Notes: generated by a model from the letters alone, not told the origin. A stretch of DNA of 64,000 bases from Siphonodentalium dalli (GCA_032622095.1 CP136064.1:128453605-128517604), one strand, 5' to 3'; positions 11,783-23,580 are shown, counted from the first letter of the stretch. A program made the numbers and translations.

Positions 11783-12000
11783 TCATAATTTCATTTTTTT
11801 ATTGCTCTGCCTGACAATCAACAATAAAATTATTTGTATTAATATATATCATTGAATAAATTTTGAAATGAGACTGAACATTTTGACACACGAACATTTT
11901 GACACACAAACATTTTGACTTGAAAGTTTGACATAGGCCTTTCCTCCAAAGATGAGGCCAACTAGACCAATTATTTCCATTGGAACTGACACATCTGTCT

Positions 12001-12165
<165 letters not shown>

Positions 12166-12168
12166 TCA

Positions 12169-12330
12169 TTTATGTGTTCTCTTATGCTTAGGTGGGGAAC
12201 CAAACTCACCAAATGCCTCATGGTACACGTCATACTTGTAAGGGACTGTTGTTACTTCTCATGTGTATTGGTATTCTTTTGTCAGGGAACCAGACTCAAA
12301 TAAATTCCTTCGGCCACAACTCACTCATAT
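12169..12330 (-). pseudogene. Two decayed C2H2 fingers, - strand
   Basis: In one minus-strand frame I read PYKYDVYHEAFGEFGSPPKH then KRTH (12172-12245), a finger whose two Cys are both Tyr. Further upstream comes CGRRNLFESGSLTKEYQYT (about 12255-12315), a finger whose His positions are lost. They share the frame of the intact finger downstream. The pattern, with linker and hydrophobic residues kept and ligands mutated, is that of a non-functional array. Confidence 0.7.
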
Positions 12331-12500
12331 GGGCAATAGCCGCTATGGATTATCGGGTTGATTTTGTCATGAAAATTGTCCAGCGCCCATTAAAATTTAT
12401 TGAGTCGATCTACTTCAAAAGCTGTAATTTTGTTATCACAAAAGTTGAGACATGGTTTTTTTTACTACAACAGCTGGCGATTTATTTCAGAAGTGGTAAG

Positions 12501-12880
12501 TACTTCAAAAGGTGGGCACATTTCGGGTGCCCAGTGGACTCCCCTGGGCCACGGAAAGGAGGGAAAGTGCCCCCTTCATGCCCCCTTCTCCGGCACCCCT
12601 GATGGTAGATATATAAACTGGAATTGTTCCAAGGGCTTTGGTGGCTGATCATTAGAATAATTTGATCAAATGAAGGATTTGCATATTCAAAACAGGACAT
12701 GACATCTAATACTAAATAAACCACTTCTGAATTAATGATATGTGTTACTGGGAAGAGTTCATAATTTTGAAAACTAATCAATCAATCAATAAGATGATGA
12801 ATATTTGAGTTATTGAATCGGAAACATACAAGTGTCTATGTGATGGATGGAAAGTGTTAATAATAAGGTGTTTTATAGTG
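12501..12880. other. No gene seen; short GC-rich block
   Basis: The first 110 bases are unusually rich in C and G (GCCCAGTGGACTCC, GTGCCCCCTTC), probably a repeat fragment. The rest is AT-rich without features. Confidence 0.45.
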
Positions 12881-12881
12881 T

Positions 12882-13394
12882 TTAAAGGCACAGGCGGCGT
12901 TCATTGCAGAAATATTTATATTTGTTCAAATCAACAGAAGGAACACCAAAATATATACAGTTCCGCTCATATGCCAAACATAATAAGCGCATAAACAGTG
13001 TGTTGTCGTCAAAATGTACGATGGTGTATGTAAAGAAGAGCCTGCTCGTGTTACAGAAATTGTGCTTCTGTTTACACAACACAGCGCAATTATATTGGTA
13101 AATCACACAAAAATGATATAAACGCTCTTTATTATTTCTATACCAGGAAAACATTAACAAATAACACTCTTTATGTTTACCATATCTGGATCTAAACAAA
13201 AGCCAGGTAACGTAACGTTTTTTGCTTTTGTTTACATAACAAAGGGGGAAAATTTACAATAACACACTGTTTATGCCATATTTCTGATTGGCATACAAGG
13301 TCTGTCTATATCTTACTATTCTGTTTATGGCGGTTTTTGACGGAGGTGAATATTTTAACAGCATACCCACTGCCAACACCGCCCGTATCTTTAA
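12882..13394. mobile_element. MITE-like element G, copy 1
   Basis: Terminal inverted repeats TTAAAGGCACAGGCGGCGTT (12882-12901) and its complement with four mismatches (13375-13394) bound 513 bp. The right half (GCTTTTGTTTACATAACA, TTTATGCCATAT, CTGTTTATGGCGG) is shared with 15795-15985 and, reversed, with 38150-38300. No protein is encoded. Confidence 0.7.
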
Positions 13395-13669
13395 TGATGA
13401 ACCTGTTTAAAAGTAGAATGGTTAATTTAACATGTTCTGCCCTGTTGAATCAATAGTCATGTTTGAGACATGTAGATTATTCACATTTGTTAGTAGACAA
13501 TATTTTTAATTATTGCTAGCATATAGTCTATGTAATGGTTGGCCTTGATAAACCTAGGTGAGATATGACAATGATCAGATTGAAAATAACTGAGTACTTA
13601 CACCAGATAACAAAGGTCTATGAAATTTTTGGGAAGGGTTAATTATTCAACCAATCATTACCAACAAGA

Positions 13670-14345
13670 ACATTGCTAGGGCATGGCAAAATATGCCCTT
13701 TAGCCATTTTGAATTGTACTACCAAAAATAAAATAACATTTTGAGCTTACATTTGAAGAATATCTGATATACTCCTAATTTCAATGCCAAATTGCGGTCA
13801 AATTCAAAGTCGAAAAAGGGCCGTAACTCATGTAAAAATAATTGGACGGAACCCATATTTGAACTTGGCCTCTATCGTTAGCTGGGACATACACATATCA
13901 ACTTTGGTTCAGATCAAATAATCCAAACTGGAGTTATCGGTAGGAAACCAAAAATGTTAACAGACGGTCAAATTCTAAGTCGAAAAGGACCGCAACTCAT
14001 GTAAAAATAATTGGACGGAACCCATAATCGAACTTGGCCTGTATCTTTAGCTGGGAAATACACATACCAACTTTGGTTCAGCTCAAAAAATCCAAACTGG
14101 AGATGTCGGTCGGAAACCAAAAATGTTAACAGATGGTCAAATTCTAAGTAAAAAAAGGGCTGTAACTCATTTAAAAATAATTGGACGGAATCCATATTCG
14201 ACCTTGGCCTGTATCTTCAGCTGGGAAATACAGATAGCAACTTTGGTTCAGATAAAATAATCCAAAATGAAGTTATCGATCGAAAAACCAAAAATGATGA
14301 CTGATGGACGGATGGCCATAACTATTAATACAATTTTTTTTCAAA
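13670..14345 (+). repeat. Tandem-core element A
   Basis: Three units of about 170 bp, starting near 13797, 13968 and 14136, each carry AAGTCGAAAAAGGGCCGTAA, AATAATTGGACGGAA, CTTTGGTTCAGATCAAATAA and GTTAACAGACGGTCAAATTC. The 5' side has a small GGGCAT...ATGCCC hairpin. This is the window's most abundant repeat type. Confidence 0.85.
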
Positions 14346-14690
14346 AGGTCGTATAAAAACTAGACAGGTGAGGGGAGTGTCATCATAAACCTGCACATAA
14401 AATATGAACATGATCAGATAAAAAAAACTTGAGTTATAGCATCCGATAAAACATGTCTATTGGTGGATGGAAAGTTTTAATTATTCCCAAACCCGATCAA
14501 CACCAAAAACTATACAGGTGAGCAGTGATTGCGAATAAAATATTAAATCAATTCGATAAAAAATACTTGAGTTATCAGTCAGATAGAAAGTGTCTACAGA
14601 GTGACAGACGAATGACGGATGGTTGATCCTGATGTCAGCATTATGTGTACCATACATGTTATGGGTACACATAAAAATCTTTTCAGATTT
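14346..14690 (+). repeat. Related repeat with terminal hairpin
   Basis: Two units of AAACTATACAGGTGAG-type text lead to GACAGACGAATGACGG and a closing hairpin, ATGTGTACC...GGTACACAT, at 14643-14672. The same closing block appears at 33259-33289 and, decayed, near 23468. Confidence 0.7.
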
Positions 14691-14732
14691 CAAATCTTGC
14701 TATTTTCCATGCCCAACAAGAGCTAGTTCAAG

Positions 14733-15333
14733 TTTCCGTAAACGTAAACCAGTTATTGAAATCAGTTGGGATAATGCTGTTTCATGTTGAAGTCCCATGC
14801 AGGTATCTTTCTATATCGGGGTTTAGCGTTGTTAACCAGCTCATATAAAACCCCCAAACAACTGTAATAAAATATAACAATTATGACAGAAAACCGTTTT
14901 TTTTCCCATAAAAATTATTATATTTGTTCTGAACTCCACAAGAGTTGCCAACTGAAAGTAGTAATGTATTAATGCAAAAATAATTTTTTTATCACACTGT
15001 TTACATAAATACAAACTCATTTGACCTCACAAATTGACACTGTGAATTAAATGTAAATACACAGAGGTTAGTGGTAATTATATTACATATAATATTCTAT
15101 GTGCAATTTAAAAGGAAAGTTAGATTATCATATATCATTATGACCACAATGTCACCCGTTTCGATGTATATAGCATCAAGTAATGATTTGTAGGCCAATG
15201 TCAATTAAAACTGACAAAAATTACCGCCACTGGATCTGGGTGTAAAATCTTATATAGAAAGATATATACACAGGTTTTCGACGTAAAACAGCATTATCCC
15301 AACCGATTTAATTAGCTGGTTTTTCTACGGAAA
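14733..15333. mobile_element. MITE, ~600 bp
   Basis: Terminal inverted repeats of roughly 85 bp with scattered mismatches (14733-14820 and 15247-15333) share AACAGCATTATCCCAAC and CTTTCTATAT. The interior is AT-rich and non-coding. No clear target duplication was found. Confidence 0.75.
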
Positions 15334-15361
15334 TCGCCCCCATACCTACACAACAAATTAA

Positions 15362-15649
15362 TTATTCCTTTTGTGATACGACTGAATGTTTGGGGCGAAA
15401 TTTCAACTGAATAGTCTGAAATACTGCAGGGAATGTCATAGATAGTCTCAGGTGAGAAAACATTTTGTGGTGTATTTCGCATTTGGCGCACTCAATTTGT
15501 TTGCATGGAGTACTCAGGTAACTTGCATTGCATAAATATTTGGCCAAAATTAATGTGTTTTCAGCAGTGTCTGTGTCTTTCATCTCAATTGAAAAGGAAT
15601 TCACAATTTCTGTGTTGAACATTGGAACAACATGACTATGATCACCCAT
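15362..15649 (-). CDS. Hypothetical ORF, 95 aa
   Basis: The frame starts at ATG and reads MGDHSHVVPMFNTEIVNSF, later CKQIECAKCEIHHKMF, ending at a TAA by 15362. Composition is hydrophilic and mixed, unlike the Phe/Leu/Ile-rich chance frames around it, and it is not part of a repeat I can see elsewhere in the window. The CXXXXCXXC...HH cluster hints at metal binding but matches no family I recognise. No good splice sites flank it. It could be a fragment of a gene or transposon protein, or chance. Confidence 0.25.
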   Translation of the reverse strand: MGDHSHVVPMFNTEIVNSFSIEMKDTDTAENTLILAKYLCNASYLSTPCKQIECAKCEIHHKMFSHLRLSMTFPAVFQTIQLKFRPKHSVVSQKE

Positions 15650-15752
15650 TATAAACCGTTTCCATTAAAATTATTTACCTAAATGATATAGTTACTATAC
15701 TTTCATCTTATTCGCCCACTTGGGTTGGGAGCTGAATAAACTCACAGGCTTT

Positions 15753-15785
15753 AAAGGTACTCAATCTGATCAGACGGTCCCCATA
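15753..15785 (+). repeat. Truncated end of MITE F
   Basis: AAAGGTACTCAATCTGATCA followed by GACGGTCCCCATA is the terminal sequence of the family at 40540, 41040, 45443 and 60644. Here it stops after about 33 bp, where element G copy 2 begins. Confidence 0.7.
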
Positions 15786-15789
15786 ATCA

Positions 15790-15985
15790 TTAAGTAATGT
15801 TTTTTGCTTTTGTTTACATAACAAAGGAAAAACATTTGATAATAAAATACTGTTTATGCCATATTTGTGATTGGTATAAGAACAAAGTATGTCTATATTT
15901 TACTATTATTTCTGTTTATGGCAGTTTTTGACGGAGGTGATTATTTTAACAGCATACCCGCCGCCAACGCCGCCCATATCTTTAA
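15790..15985 (+). repeat. Element G, copy 2 (truncated)
   Basis: High identity to the right half of 12882-13394, including TTTTTGACGGAGGTGA and GCCGCCCATATCTTTAA. The left half is missing and adjoins the MITE F fragment. A 60-residue frame reading through it is repeat-derived. Confidence 0.8.
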
Positions 15986-16196
15986 ACTAAAGATACATAT
16001 ATGCCTTACTTTTATTGTTTTATTTTTCTGTTTGATATTCGGACTCTGAGCGCTGCTATTGCCTAATGGGCCCCTATTGCCCAAACAAGTTAAGAGGGGT
16101 GCATATGAACTTGAAGGAAAATTGTCATTTGTTTTCTCATAAATTTTTCCCAAAGACATGCATACAATGACATTACAATTTTTTTGGTTTTGAAGA

Positions 16197-16337
16197 TTAA
16201 TGATTGATTCGATGTGTAGAAATTATTATGCCAATAAGCAATAGCCATCCTTTCTCATGAGCTTTGCTTGACAACTGTTCTTTTTTCTCTTTATCTGTAA
16301 TATCAGCTATGCTGGTACCAACGTTGGTTCTGGTCCG
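16197..16337 (-). CDS. Candidate terminal exon
   Basis: On the minus strand an acceptor-like CATTCTATATTGCAG is followed by 46 open codons to a TAA: RTRTNVGTSIADITDKEKKE, QLSSKAHEKG, then a hydrophobic tail. The first part has the charged composition of real coding sequence. No donor is needed if this is the last exon. The family is unknown, and the hydrophobic tail may be chance. Confidence 0.25.
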   Translation of the reverse strand, partial: RTRTNVGTSIADITDKEKKEQLSSKAHEKGWLLLIGIIISTHRINH

Positions 16338-16666
16338 CTGCAATATAGAATGATTAAGAGTTATTAAGAGAACTTCATAAACAGCACAGAGAACAATATT
16401 CTCCATTCAAAATCGACGAAGTGTTAAAAGTAAGGACTTTCATTTCTGAAGGCTAGAGAAAACATCGTTGTAATAGAGTCACCGATGTCATAGTAAAGCT
16501 GAATGTTAATACATCAAACTACTGGCAAATAAGTATTTTCCAACATTAAACACAAACAACTCGAGATTAAAGAAAGGCTCAAAATATTCTAAAATTTCTA
16601 CTTATTTCCCACGTACACTTGTATGTGGGATCAACATGTCATTGAGAAATGGACAAAGGAGGTGAT

Positions 16667-16815
16667 AATATACATTTACTGCATGGTTTTGAGGTTGACA
16701 TGAGGATTTATCAACCCGAGGAAGTTAATATTCACCGAGGCCACAGGCCGAGGTGAATATTAACTTCCAAGGGTTGATAAATCCTCATGTCAACCTCAAA
16801 ACCATGCAATAAGTG
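16667..16815. repeat. Foldback, ~60-bp arms
   Basis: Arms 16680-16739 and 16747-16806 pair almost throughout (GCATGGTTTTGAGGTTGACA..., TTAATATTCACC...), with a small bulge near GAGG and a short loop CCACAGGCC. Weaker complementarity extends outward. A typical hairpin MITE; its transcript could fold into long double-stranded RNA. Confidence 0.88.
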
Positions 16816-16829
16816 TTTTATTATATGAT

Positions 16830-18940
16830 CCACCAATGGTATCAAGCCCATTAGGCCTGAACTACCTTACTGACCCATCTATATAAATCCATAAAATGCA
16901 CAACAATGTTTTTCAACAAGTCAAAATAATAAACAATACATGTATGATGATAAATATTACCAAACATCACTACATTGTCATGAACATACTTCATATTAAT
17001 AACTCATGAGTCACGTGATCTTGTTATTAACTCATCTAGCCTATTTATAGAACAACCAGGTATATATCGTGATTTATCAACTTCTTTTGCCCATTATTTA
17101 GTATGGGACTTTTAGAAGAAAGTTTATGATATCATATAATAACATTCTATGAAGACTTTTCTTATCTTTATTACTACAACCAGTATAACTGAATTGTGAA
17201 TTTTGAAAGTTAAAATGGTCTGTTTATTCTAGTGATGAACAGATAAACTGGAACGGCAATCGGAATCTGTAGATATTTGGGTTATCTGTTTATAATTGGC
17301 ATCGGCAAAAAACCCTGCCATTCCAATGAGGTTCTGATTGTTTTCGCCTTTACAGCGAAGGGAGTAAACAGTGAATGAATGTTCAAATGCAGTTTTTTAA
17401 TGTGTTGTACAGTAAATATTGGTAACTATAATGGTCACTAAATTATATTTAAAACAGTCGGTGGTGGCTAATATGGTGAACAAACATCCGAAACGTAACA
17501 ACACATTGGGTGAATTTGAGATAAGTTAAAGTGTGTACCGAAAATAGTTGATGTATTATTCACACAAAATGGGCAATATGGGAATATATTCGCAGCCATG
17601 TGCTCGAACACCCGGAGGGGATTATAGATACCAAAAATGAAAACCTTTCTAACATTGTAGACTTTTTATAGAGCATGCTAGATGCATGATCATAAAGTTC
17701 AAGATGAGTTTTAGAATCATTGACAAATCAGAAGAACGGAACCCGTAATCATGTCATTGTAAATGCTAAAACAGCATTATTGCAACAGAATGTAAAAGTA
17801 GAATGCGGTGCATATGCAGATATGCTTCATTAATTCTCCATTCTATTTTGGCTGCCTCACAGGCAATCTTAAATCTACCAGCAGATAAAAGTCTTCATTG
17901 CTTGATCATAAATGTTCAACGTATTATCAACTAAACACATTATTAAATTATTTTTCGGTAACTGTGACTACACTGTGCAGTGAGATCAGGAGATAATGAG
18001 TTTTATTGCATGTACTGCTACTACTGTGTGTCTAATTAGTTACGGTGAATTTTGTTTATAACAAGTGTCAACATTGCATCACGTTTTGTACTATATATGG
18101 TATAATCAGCATTGGCCAATTGCTAAATTTTAACAAGATGGCCAATGGTGGTTTCCCTATATCAATTCATCACTAGTTTATTACGACAACCATCGCTGAG
18201 CTTTCTACGCAGATGGACAAAAAAGGACGAAGGATTTATGGGTTTCAGATCCCAATACTACAAACAGCAGGAGGAATTGATTACACCAATATGTAGGGTT
18301 GAAATGATTAATCGACTAGCTGTAGTCGACGCTGAAATAGTGTATGTTACATAGTTACATGTATAACGTTTTCAAGATCGATTCCGGCATAAACGGTGTT
18401 AACTGCGCGTAAGTTACGGTAAGTATAACGTTTGGTGGCACCCGGAATTGACAGTGTTACTAGTATAGACACACATAGTGACCCGACTATTAATTGAAAG
18501 AATGAAATTGACAACACAATGTCTCACTCGTCGTTTGAGGTCAAAGACATCACTGTGACATGATGGCAATGATTGACGTGGCTTTATCGTTTGTCGGAGA
18601 CCGCTTTGATCTAGACACTGTGTATATTTCAATTGATCTCGCACCGTCGGGTTATAATGCGACGCTGTGTGAAGGTCGTTGCTACCGAATATAAATGATA
18701 CTGACAGCGCTTGATCGGGACTCTAATTATATAATTACATTCAGTGTGTTGGATAAAATTAATATCAAGATGTTTACTGTATTATTTCCCAAATAAATTG
18801 GTGTCTATGCAGGGAAATGCGCTGCGCAATAGACCGTCATTGACTCAGTCATCAGTGTACGCCATGTACGATGAATTTTCCGTACCATGTTATGTTTGAA
18901 AGTTTTAATATCGGGTACCGACTAGTCGATACAACGCGAC
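16830..18940. other. No gene seen
   Basis: AT-rich, mostly single-copy looking. A 69-residue frame at 18145-18354 overlaps GGAGGAATTGATTACACCAA, which resembles tandem-core element C, so I treat it as repeat-derived. A minus frame at 18414-18644 is without a recognisable domain. Confidence 0.5.
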
Positions 18941-18944
18941 TTTT

Positions 18945-19000
18945 GGGCCTCGACTAGTCGACTTTGAAATTCACTGGTCGTTTCAACACTACCAATATGA
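18945..19000 (+). repeat. CGACTAGTCG palindrome repeat, copy 1
   Basis: CGACTAGTCGATACAACGCG and CGACTAGTCGACTT sit before GTTTCAACACTA. The same combination occurs at 37276-37361. It is a decayed short dispersed repeat. Confidence 0.6.
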
Positions 19001-19024
19001 TACAAAGTGCATATTCACAAAATA

Positions 19025-19560
19025 TTTGCACATCTTGAATAAGTCGAGAAAGGGTCAATAACTCTAAAATAAAAAACATAAAACATTTCTAGGTCGAAAA
19101 TGGCAATAACTCTGCCAAATTAACTGGAAAATGATGGAATATAAGCTTGGACAAAAGATGCGTCCCATGATGTACGATTCTATGTTGAAAAATGGCAATA
19201 ACTCCACCAAAATGACTCCGACTTGCAGGTGTGCAGGTTCCCATGCTGGCCGACGTCTGTGCCAAGTTGTAACCAAATTTACTGGATAATGACGGAATAC
19301 AGACTCTGACAATAGAGGTGTCTCAGGTTGTACAAACACAGGTCAAAAAAGAGCATTAACTCCATCAGAATGAGTCTGACCGAACTCAAAATCGCAGGTG
19401 TGCAGGTTCCCATGCTGGTTGATATATGTGTCAAGTTTAACAACAAATGACCATAAAATGACAGAATACAGACTCGGACAATGTTCCAGATGGATGGAGT
19501 CAATGGATGGAAGCCCACACACATGGATGAAGGTCGTTACATTTGTTCACCGACGGAATG
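19025..19560 (+). repeat. Tandem-core element, D-related
   Basis: Units carrying GGCAATAACTCCACCAAAAT, GCAGGTGTGCAGGTTCCCAT and GTCTGTGCCAAGTT are diverged relatives of the core at 9719-11290. Minus-strand frames of 80-90 residues here read this repeat. Confidence 0.75.
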
Positions 19561-19929
19561 TCGGGTGACAATAAAGAAGGATAACTCTAGAATGGAAAAC
19601 GTGAACAATGTTATTGGCCCGTATTTTAAAAGGCCTCCTGATAGCTAACAATCATAAATTTTTTGACAACCCATGTCTAAGACATCAGGATGGATTTAAT
19701 CCAATATATTCTCACCTGCCTATTAATCATGACGTCACATTTATTCATTTCTGGTTTAATTGGCAGGTAATCACGATTATTTATTTTGAGGCAAAAGAGA
19801 GCGTCGACCAAGCTAATCATGATAAAAACGTCTGTTTACATTCCGTACTCTAAAAAACCTGGTTTTCAAACTCGTCCGAGATATTGTTGCAAGAGACTCA
19901 TATATCAAATATGGTTTGAATCAGTTAAT

Positions 19930-20980
19930 ATTTAATTGAGTTATCGCGCTAACGGTGAAACAAGAGGTGGCATCAGAGATGCTGTGTCTCGTTTTCGGTG
20001 GCTACCGCCGGTGGCTACCGCCAATTGGTGTGCATCAGTATCGGTGGCAAATTTTTGTTGAATCGGATGACGTTTGTTGAAGTTATCGCGCTAACGAGCT
20101 CAAAATTCGTACAAAATGACTACTTAAGGACCATAACTCTATAAAATTTTATCGGACCGGGCCGGTTTTCTAACTCGTCCGAGGTATTCTTGGGAGACAC
20201 CTATATATCAAAATTTCAATCAAATAGGATGATGTTTGTTAAATTATCGCGCTAACGAGCTGAAAATTTGTGAAAAAATGACTAATTAAGGGCCATAACT
20301 CTATCAAATTTTATCGGACCAGGCCGGTTTTCGAACTCGTCCGAGATATTCTTGGGAGACACCTATATACCAAATTTCAATCAAATTGGATAACGTTTGT
20401 TGAAGTTATCGCGCTAACGAGCTGAAAATTCGTGAAAAATGACTAATTAAGGGCCATAACTCTGTCAAATTTTATCGGACCAGGCCGGTTTTCGAACTCG
20501 TCCGAGATATTCTTGGAAGACACCTATATACCAAATTTCAATCAAATCGGATAACGTTTGTTGAAGTTATCGCGCTAAAGAGCTGAAAATTCGTGAAAAA
20601 TGACTAATTAAGGGCCATAACTTTATCAAATTTTATCGGACCAGGCCGGTTTTTCGAACTCGTCCGAGATATTCTTGGGAGACACCTATATCACAAATTT
20701 CAATCGAATCAGATAACGTTTGTTGAAGTTGTTGCGCTAACGAGCCTAAAATCAGTGAAAAATGGCAAAGGGCCATAACTCTGTAATAAATGTGCGGACG
20801 AACCCGATTGTTTGTCTGCAGCTTACTTGCATGGATATGTACTCACACACCAATTTTTTTTAAATCCGTCAATAAACGGTTGAGTTATAAGCAAAACAGG
20901 CCGCCTGCCCGATAGCCCGCCCACCCGCCCGCCGTCCCTCATCAAACTATAAGTCGAGTTTTGGAAAAAAACTCGACTAA
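19930..20980 (+). repeat. 162-bp tandem array with terminal hairpin
   Basis: AGTTATCGCGCTAACGAGCT and variants begin at 20081, 20242, 20404, 20565 and 20727 (period 161-162 bp), with an irregular first copy at 19940. Shared blocks are TTATCGGACCAGGCCGGTTT, CGAACTCGTCCGAGATATTC and GGAGACACCTATAT. The array ends in a CCCGCCCACCCGCCCGCCG tract and the hairpin AGTCGAGTTTT/AAAACTCGACT at 20952-20978. Same plan as elements A, C and D. Confidence 0.88.
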
Positions 20981-20984
20981 AAAT

Positions 20985-21402
20985 GTTGAAATTTTCTAAG
21001 TCGAAAATGGTTAATAACTCGGTAAAAAAAAATATTTTTCCGTCATCTATATACATGTTGCACATCTCCAATATGTGGGTAACAATACTCTGAAGTTTCA
21101 AATATCTACGAACAAAACTGTAGTCCATCTGAGGAGTTTATTACACCATGAAGGTACCCTCATACTGAAGTCGAAAAGGGTTAATAACTCCATCAAAAAA
21201 TAATTATTCCGTCATCTATATATATACATGTTGCACATCTTCAATATATCGGCAACAATATTCTGAAGTTTCAAATCTCTGGGATGAAATCTGTAGGAGG
21301 AGATGATTACACCATGAAGGTACTCAAAAGTGTGATGGACGGACGAACAGACGGACGGAGCCCGTTTCTATAGTCCCCCGAAAAATATATTTTTCGGGGG
21401 AC
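20985..21402 (+). repeat. Tandem-core element C, copy 1
   Basis: Two units with CATGTTGCACATCT, TTTCAAATCTCTGGG and GATTACACCATGAAGGTAC are followed by GGACGGACGAACAGACGGAC and a perfect 30-bp palindrome at 21373-21402 (stem GTCCCCCGAAAAATA). Related to 29510-30041. Confidence 0.85.
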
Positions 21403-22680
21403 AATAAATCTGCGGATTGGTGAATATTTCTCGGTATGTTGAGTAAATATATGTTATTCCCGATGACACTTGAGTCGCTTGACAAATGGAAATGTGGTTT
21501 AACAGCAAGACAAATTTGACAAAGAGGTTCAGTCTTTCAATGAAGTCCAAACATGTAGTACATAATCTTTGGAATTTGGCCAAGCAAGGACACCATGTAT
21601 TTTTGGGTGGGTTTTAAGCTCTAATTCTATACAATTTTTTCAACCAATCGCAGTGAGTGGTTTCTTCTAGACAAGAAGAGGGCAGTGTATTTGTCCATTG
21701 GTTATTTTGATTTACGGTGCACGTGCATCATTGCGCTGAAGGAAGAGGCGTGGCATAACTGACATTCATATCGATCTATCACCTGATCAGTCGTCGATTC
21801 ATTTTGGTGCATTCTCTTGCAATACTATTATACGCAGGGAAGTCGGAGGGTTTGTGTAATATTGTGAGCGAAAGGGGGACGTATCCTGGGTTTTCATATT
21901 CCCTTCCCTCATTCCGTTAGTTGTTCTAAATGTTGTTTAATATGATGATTGAATATTGAAAAAAATGTGAGCCTGCAAAACGATATTTACACATGGGTAC
22001 ACTGAGTAACATAAACCGCACGACCACACGCTTTCTGTGTGTTTTGATTGCACGCATGGATGTTACGCTTGGATTTAAACACTTAAATAACTTGATTTAG
22101 GCTTGAGTTAAATTATTTGTTTGTACACGCTTTTGATTGGCTGGCACCCATTGATTGCCGAGGACATTACAATTAGTTTATTTTAGACGATATTAGTGAC
22201 GATATGGAAATTTTAACTGGGTATTGTTGATTAATAGGGAAACTGCCCAGCACTAACTCTAATGATAGGCCATAAAACTATAAAAAAAACACCAATTATC
22301 AAACTGAGTTTTTTATTGCGTTCTGGTTTGCGTTCACGAATTTGATTGATCTTTCAATATCCAACTTCCTGCTGTCCGCAGATTGAATATTGGAACACAT
22401 TTTACCAATAAACTAAGGGGGTTTGCACAGCTTGTGGTGACAATATACCTGATAGTTATCGTTGCCAATGGTCTTTTGTTGAATATCCACACATACACCG
22501 TTGTATGTAGCTCCTATTTGATATTTGAAACATATTTCCTAATTTTGTGTTACCCAGTTTACAACTACGATGATATCCAAATCGTAATAAAATGGTCCAA
22601 CGCAGGCCATTTTTTTCTATGCGGCTATGCCTGAGAATCAAAACCATTTTTTTGCCTTATACAATGTATTATATTATAAA
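21403..22680. other. No gene seen; possible promoter-like stretch
   Basis: Mostly single-copy looking. 21640-21860 is somewhat richer in G and C (CCAATCGCAG, GTGCACGTGCATC, GGAAGAGGCGTGG), which could be a promoter or a short untranslated exon. I find no open frame with a good start or splice site to support it. Confidence 0.35.
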
Positions 22681-22750
22681 AAAAATTTATTTATTTATTA
22701 ATTTATTTAATATATATATATATATATATATATTATATTTTTTTTTATTG
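22680..22750. repeat. AT-rich low complexity with (TA)n
   Basis: ATTTATTTATTAATTTATTT followed by about 13 TA units and a T run. Confidence 0.9.
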
Positions 22751-22794
22751 AGCAAGACATTCAATCTAGATTTTTCTTTTCTTTTTAAGAGTAA

Positions 22795-23500
22795 ATATTT
22801 TCGAAAAAGGGCCATACTCAGTTAAAAATAGTAGGATCAAACCCATATTCGAACTCGATCTGTCTTTTGGGCCGATCAAAAAGTTATGGCACCAAGTGTA
22901 AAGTGTCTATGGACAGACAGATGGCTAGACTAACAAATGGGTAGATATGTGGCTATGAGTTATGTGGCTAAAATAATTATGTGTCTCTAATTTTTATGTG
23001 GCTTCTCAAGTAGCCATAAAATTTTATGTGGCTATAAAGTAGTTGATAGTGATAAAATTTCATATTATGGAATCATAAAATGTGGGAATTGTAGCAGAAG
23101 CTGATTAAAACTCAAAAACTTGCTCACAGCAACTAGGACAGTGGAATAGGAGAAACTGACAGGTTGGTGATTGAGTGAGTGACTAGCCACATAACTGTCC
23201 GAACACCTCCTATTGACAAATCATGGAGTCTAAATCAATGGACGTTTAGTTTCCCACTTTTGAGTGACTTCAAAATTAAATAGGCTGATTAGGTGAAATA
23301 GATCATTTTTGAAGGATCATCTAAACTCTGTTACCTGGCTAGCCACGTAACAGAAGTTAATCACATACATATCCATTTCACAAAATCATAGCCACATATT
23401 AAAGTAGTCATTTTTAAACGCGGATGGACGGATGGACGACAAGTGGTCATTCCGGATGTCGACACTATGTTTACCATACTATATCATATCATAAAAAATA
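22795..23500 (+). repeat. Element A copy split by a MITE
   Basis: 22795-22930 (TCGAAAAAGGGCCATACTCA, CCCATATTCGAACTCGATCT, GACAGACAGATGG) continues after the insertion at about 23420 with CGGATGGACGGATGGACGAC and a decayed terminal hairpin, ATGTTTACCATACTATAT. The split fixes the order of events: A first, the MITE later. Confidence 0.75.
22945..23399. mobile_element. MITE inserted in element A
   Basis: Short terminal inverted repeats ATATGTGGCTATGA (22945-22958) and its complement (23386-23399) bound 455 bp. The subterminal motif TAGCCACATAA/TTATGTGGCTA recurs inside, on both strands (about 22960, 23003, 23023, 23191, 23339). Non-coding. Confidence 0.6.
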
Positions 23501-23580
23501 TCATGTAAAAATTTACGTACCTACCCTAATTTTATCACTTCGTTAGCGGAAACATACAATCTTGTTTGTTTTTTTGCCCA
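23500..23580 (-). repeat. Fragment of element K
   Basis: ACCTACCCTAATTTT followed by GCGGAAACATAC matches the right end of the element at 50124-51342 (TACCTACCCTAATTTT ... ATCGGAAACAT). Confidence 0.55.

Noticed and set aside
18145-18354. 69-codon plus-strand frame with acceptor-like CTTTCTACGCAG
   Set aside because: Its second half matches the GGAGGAGTTGATTACACCATGAA block of tandem-core element C, so it is repeat-derived.
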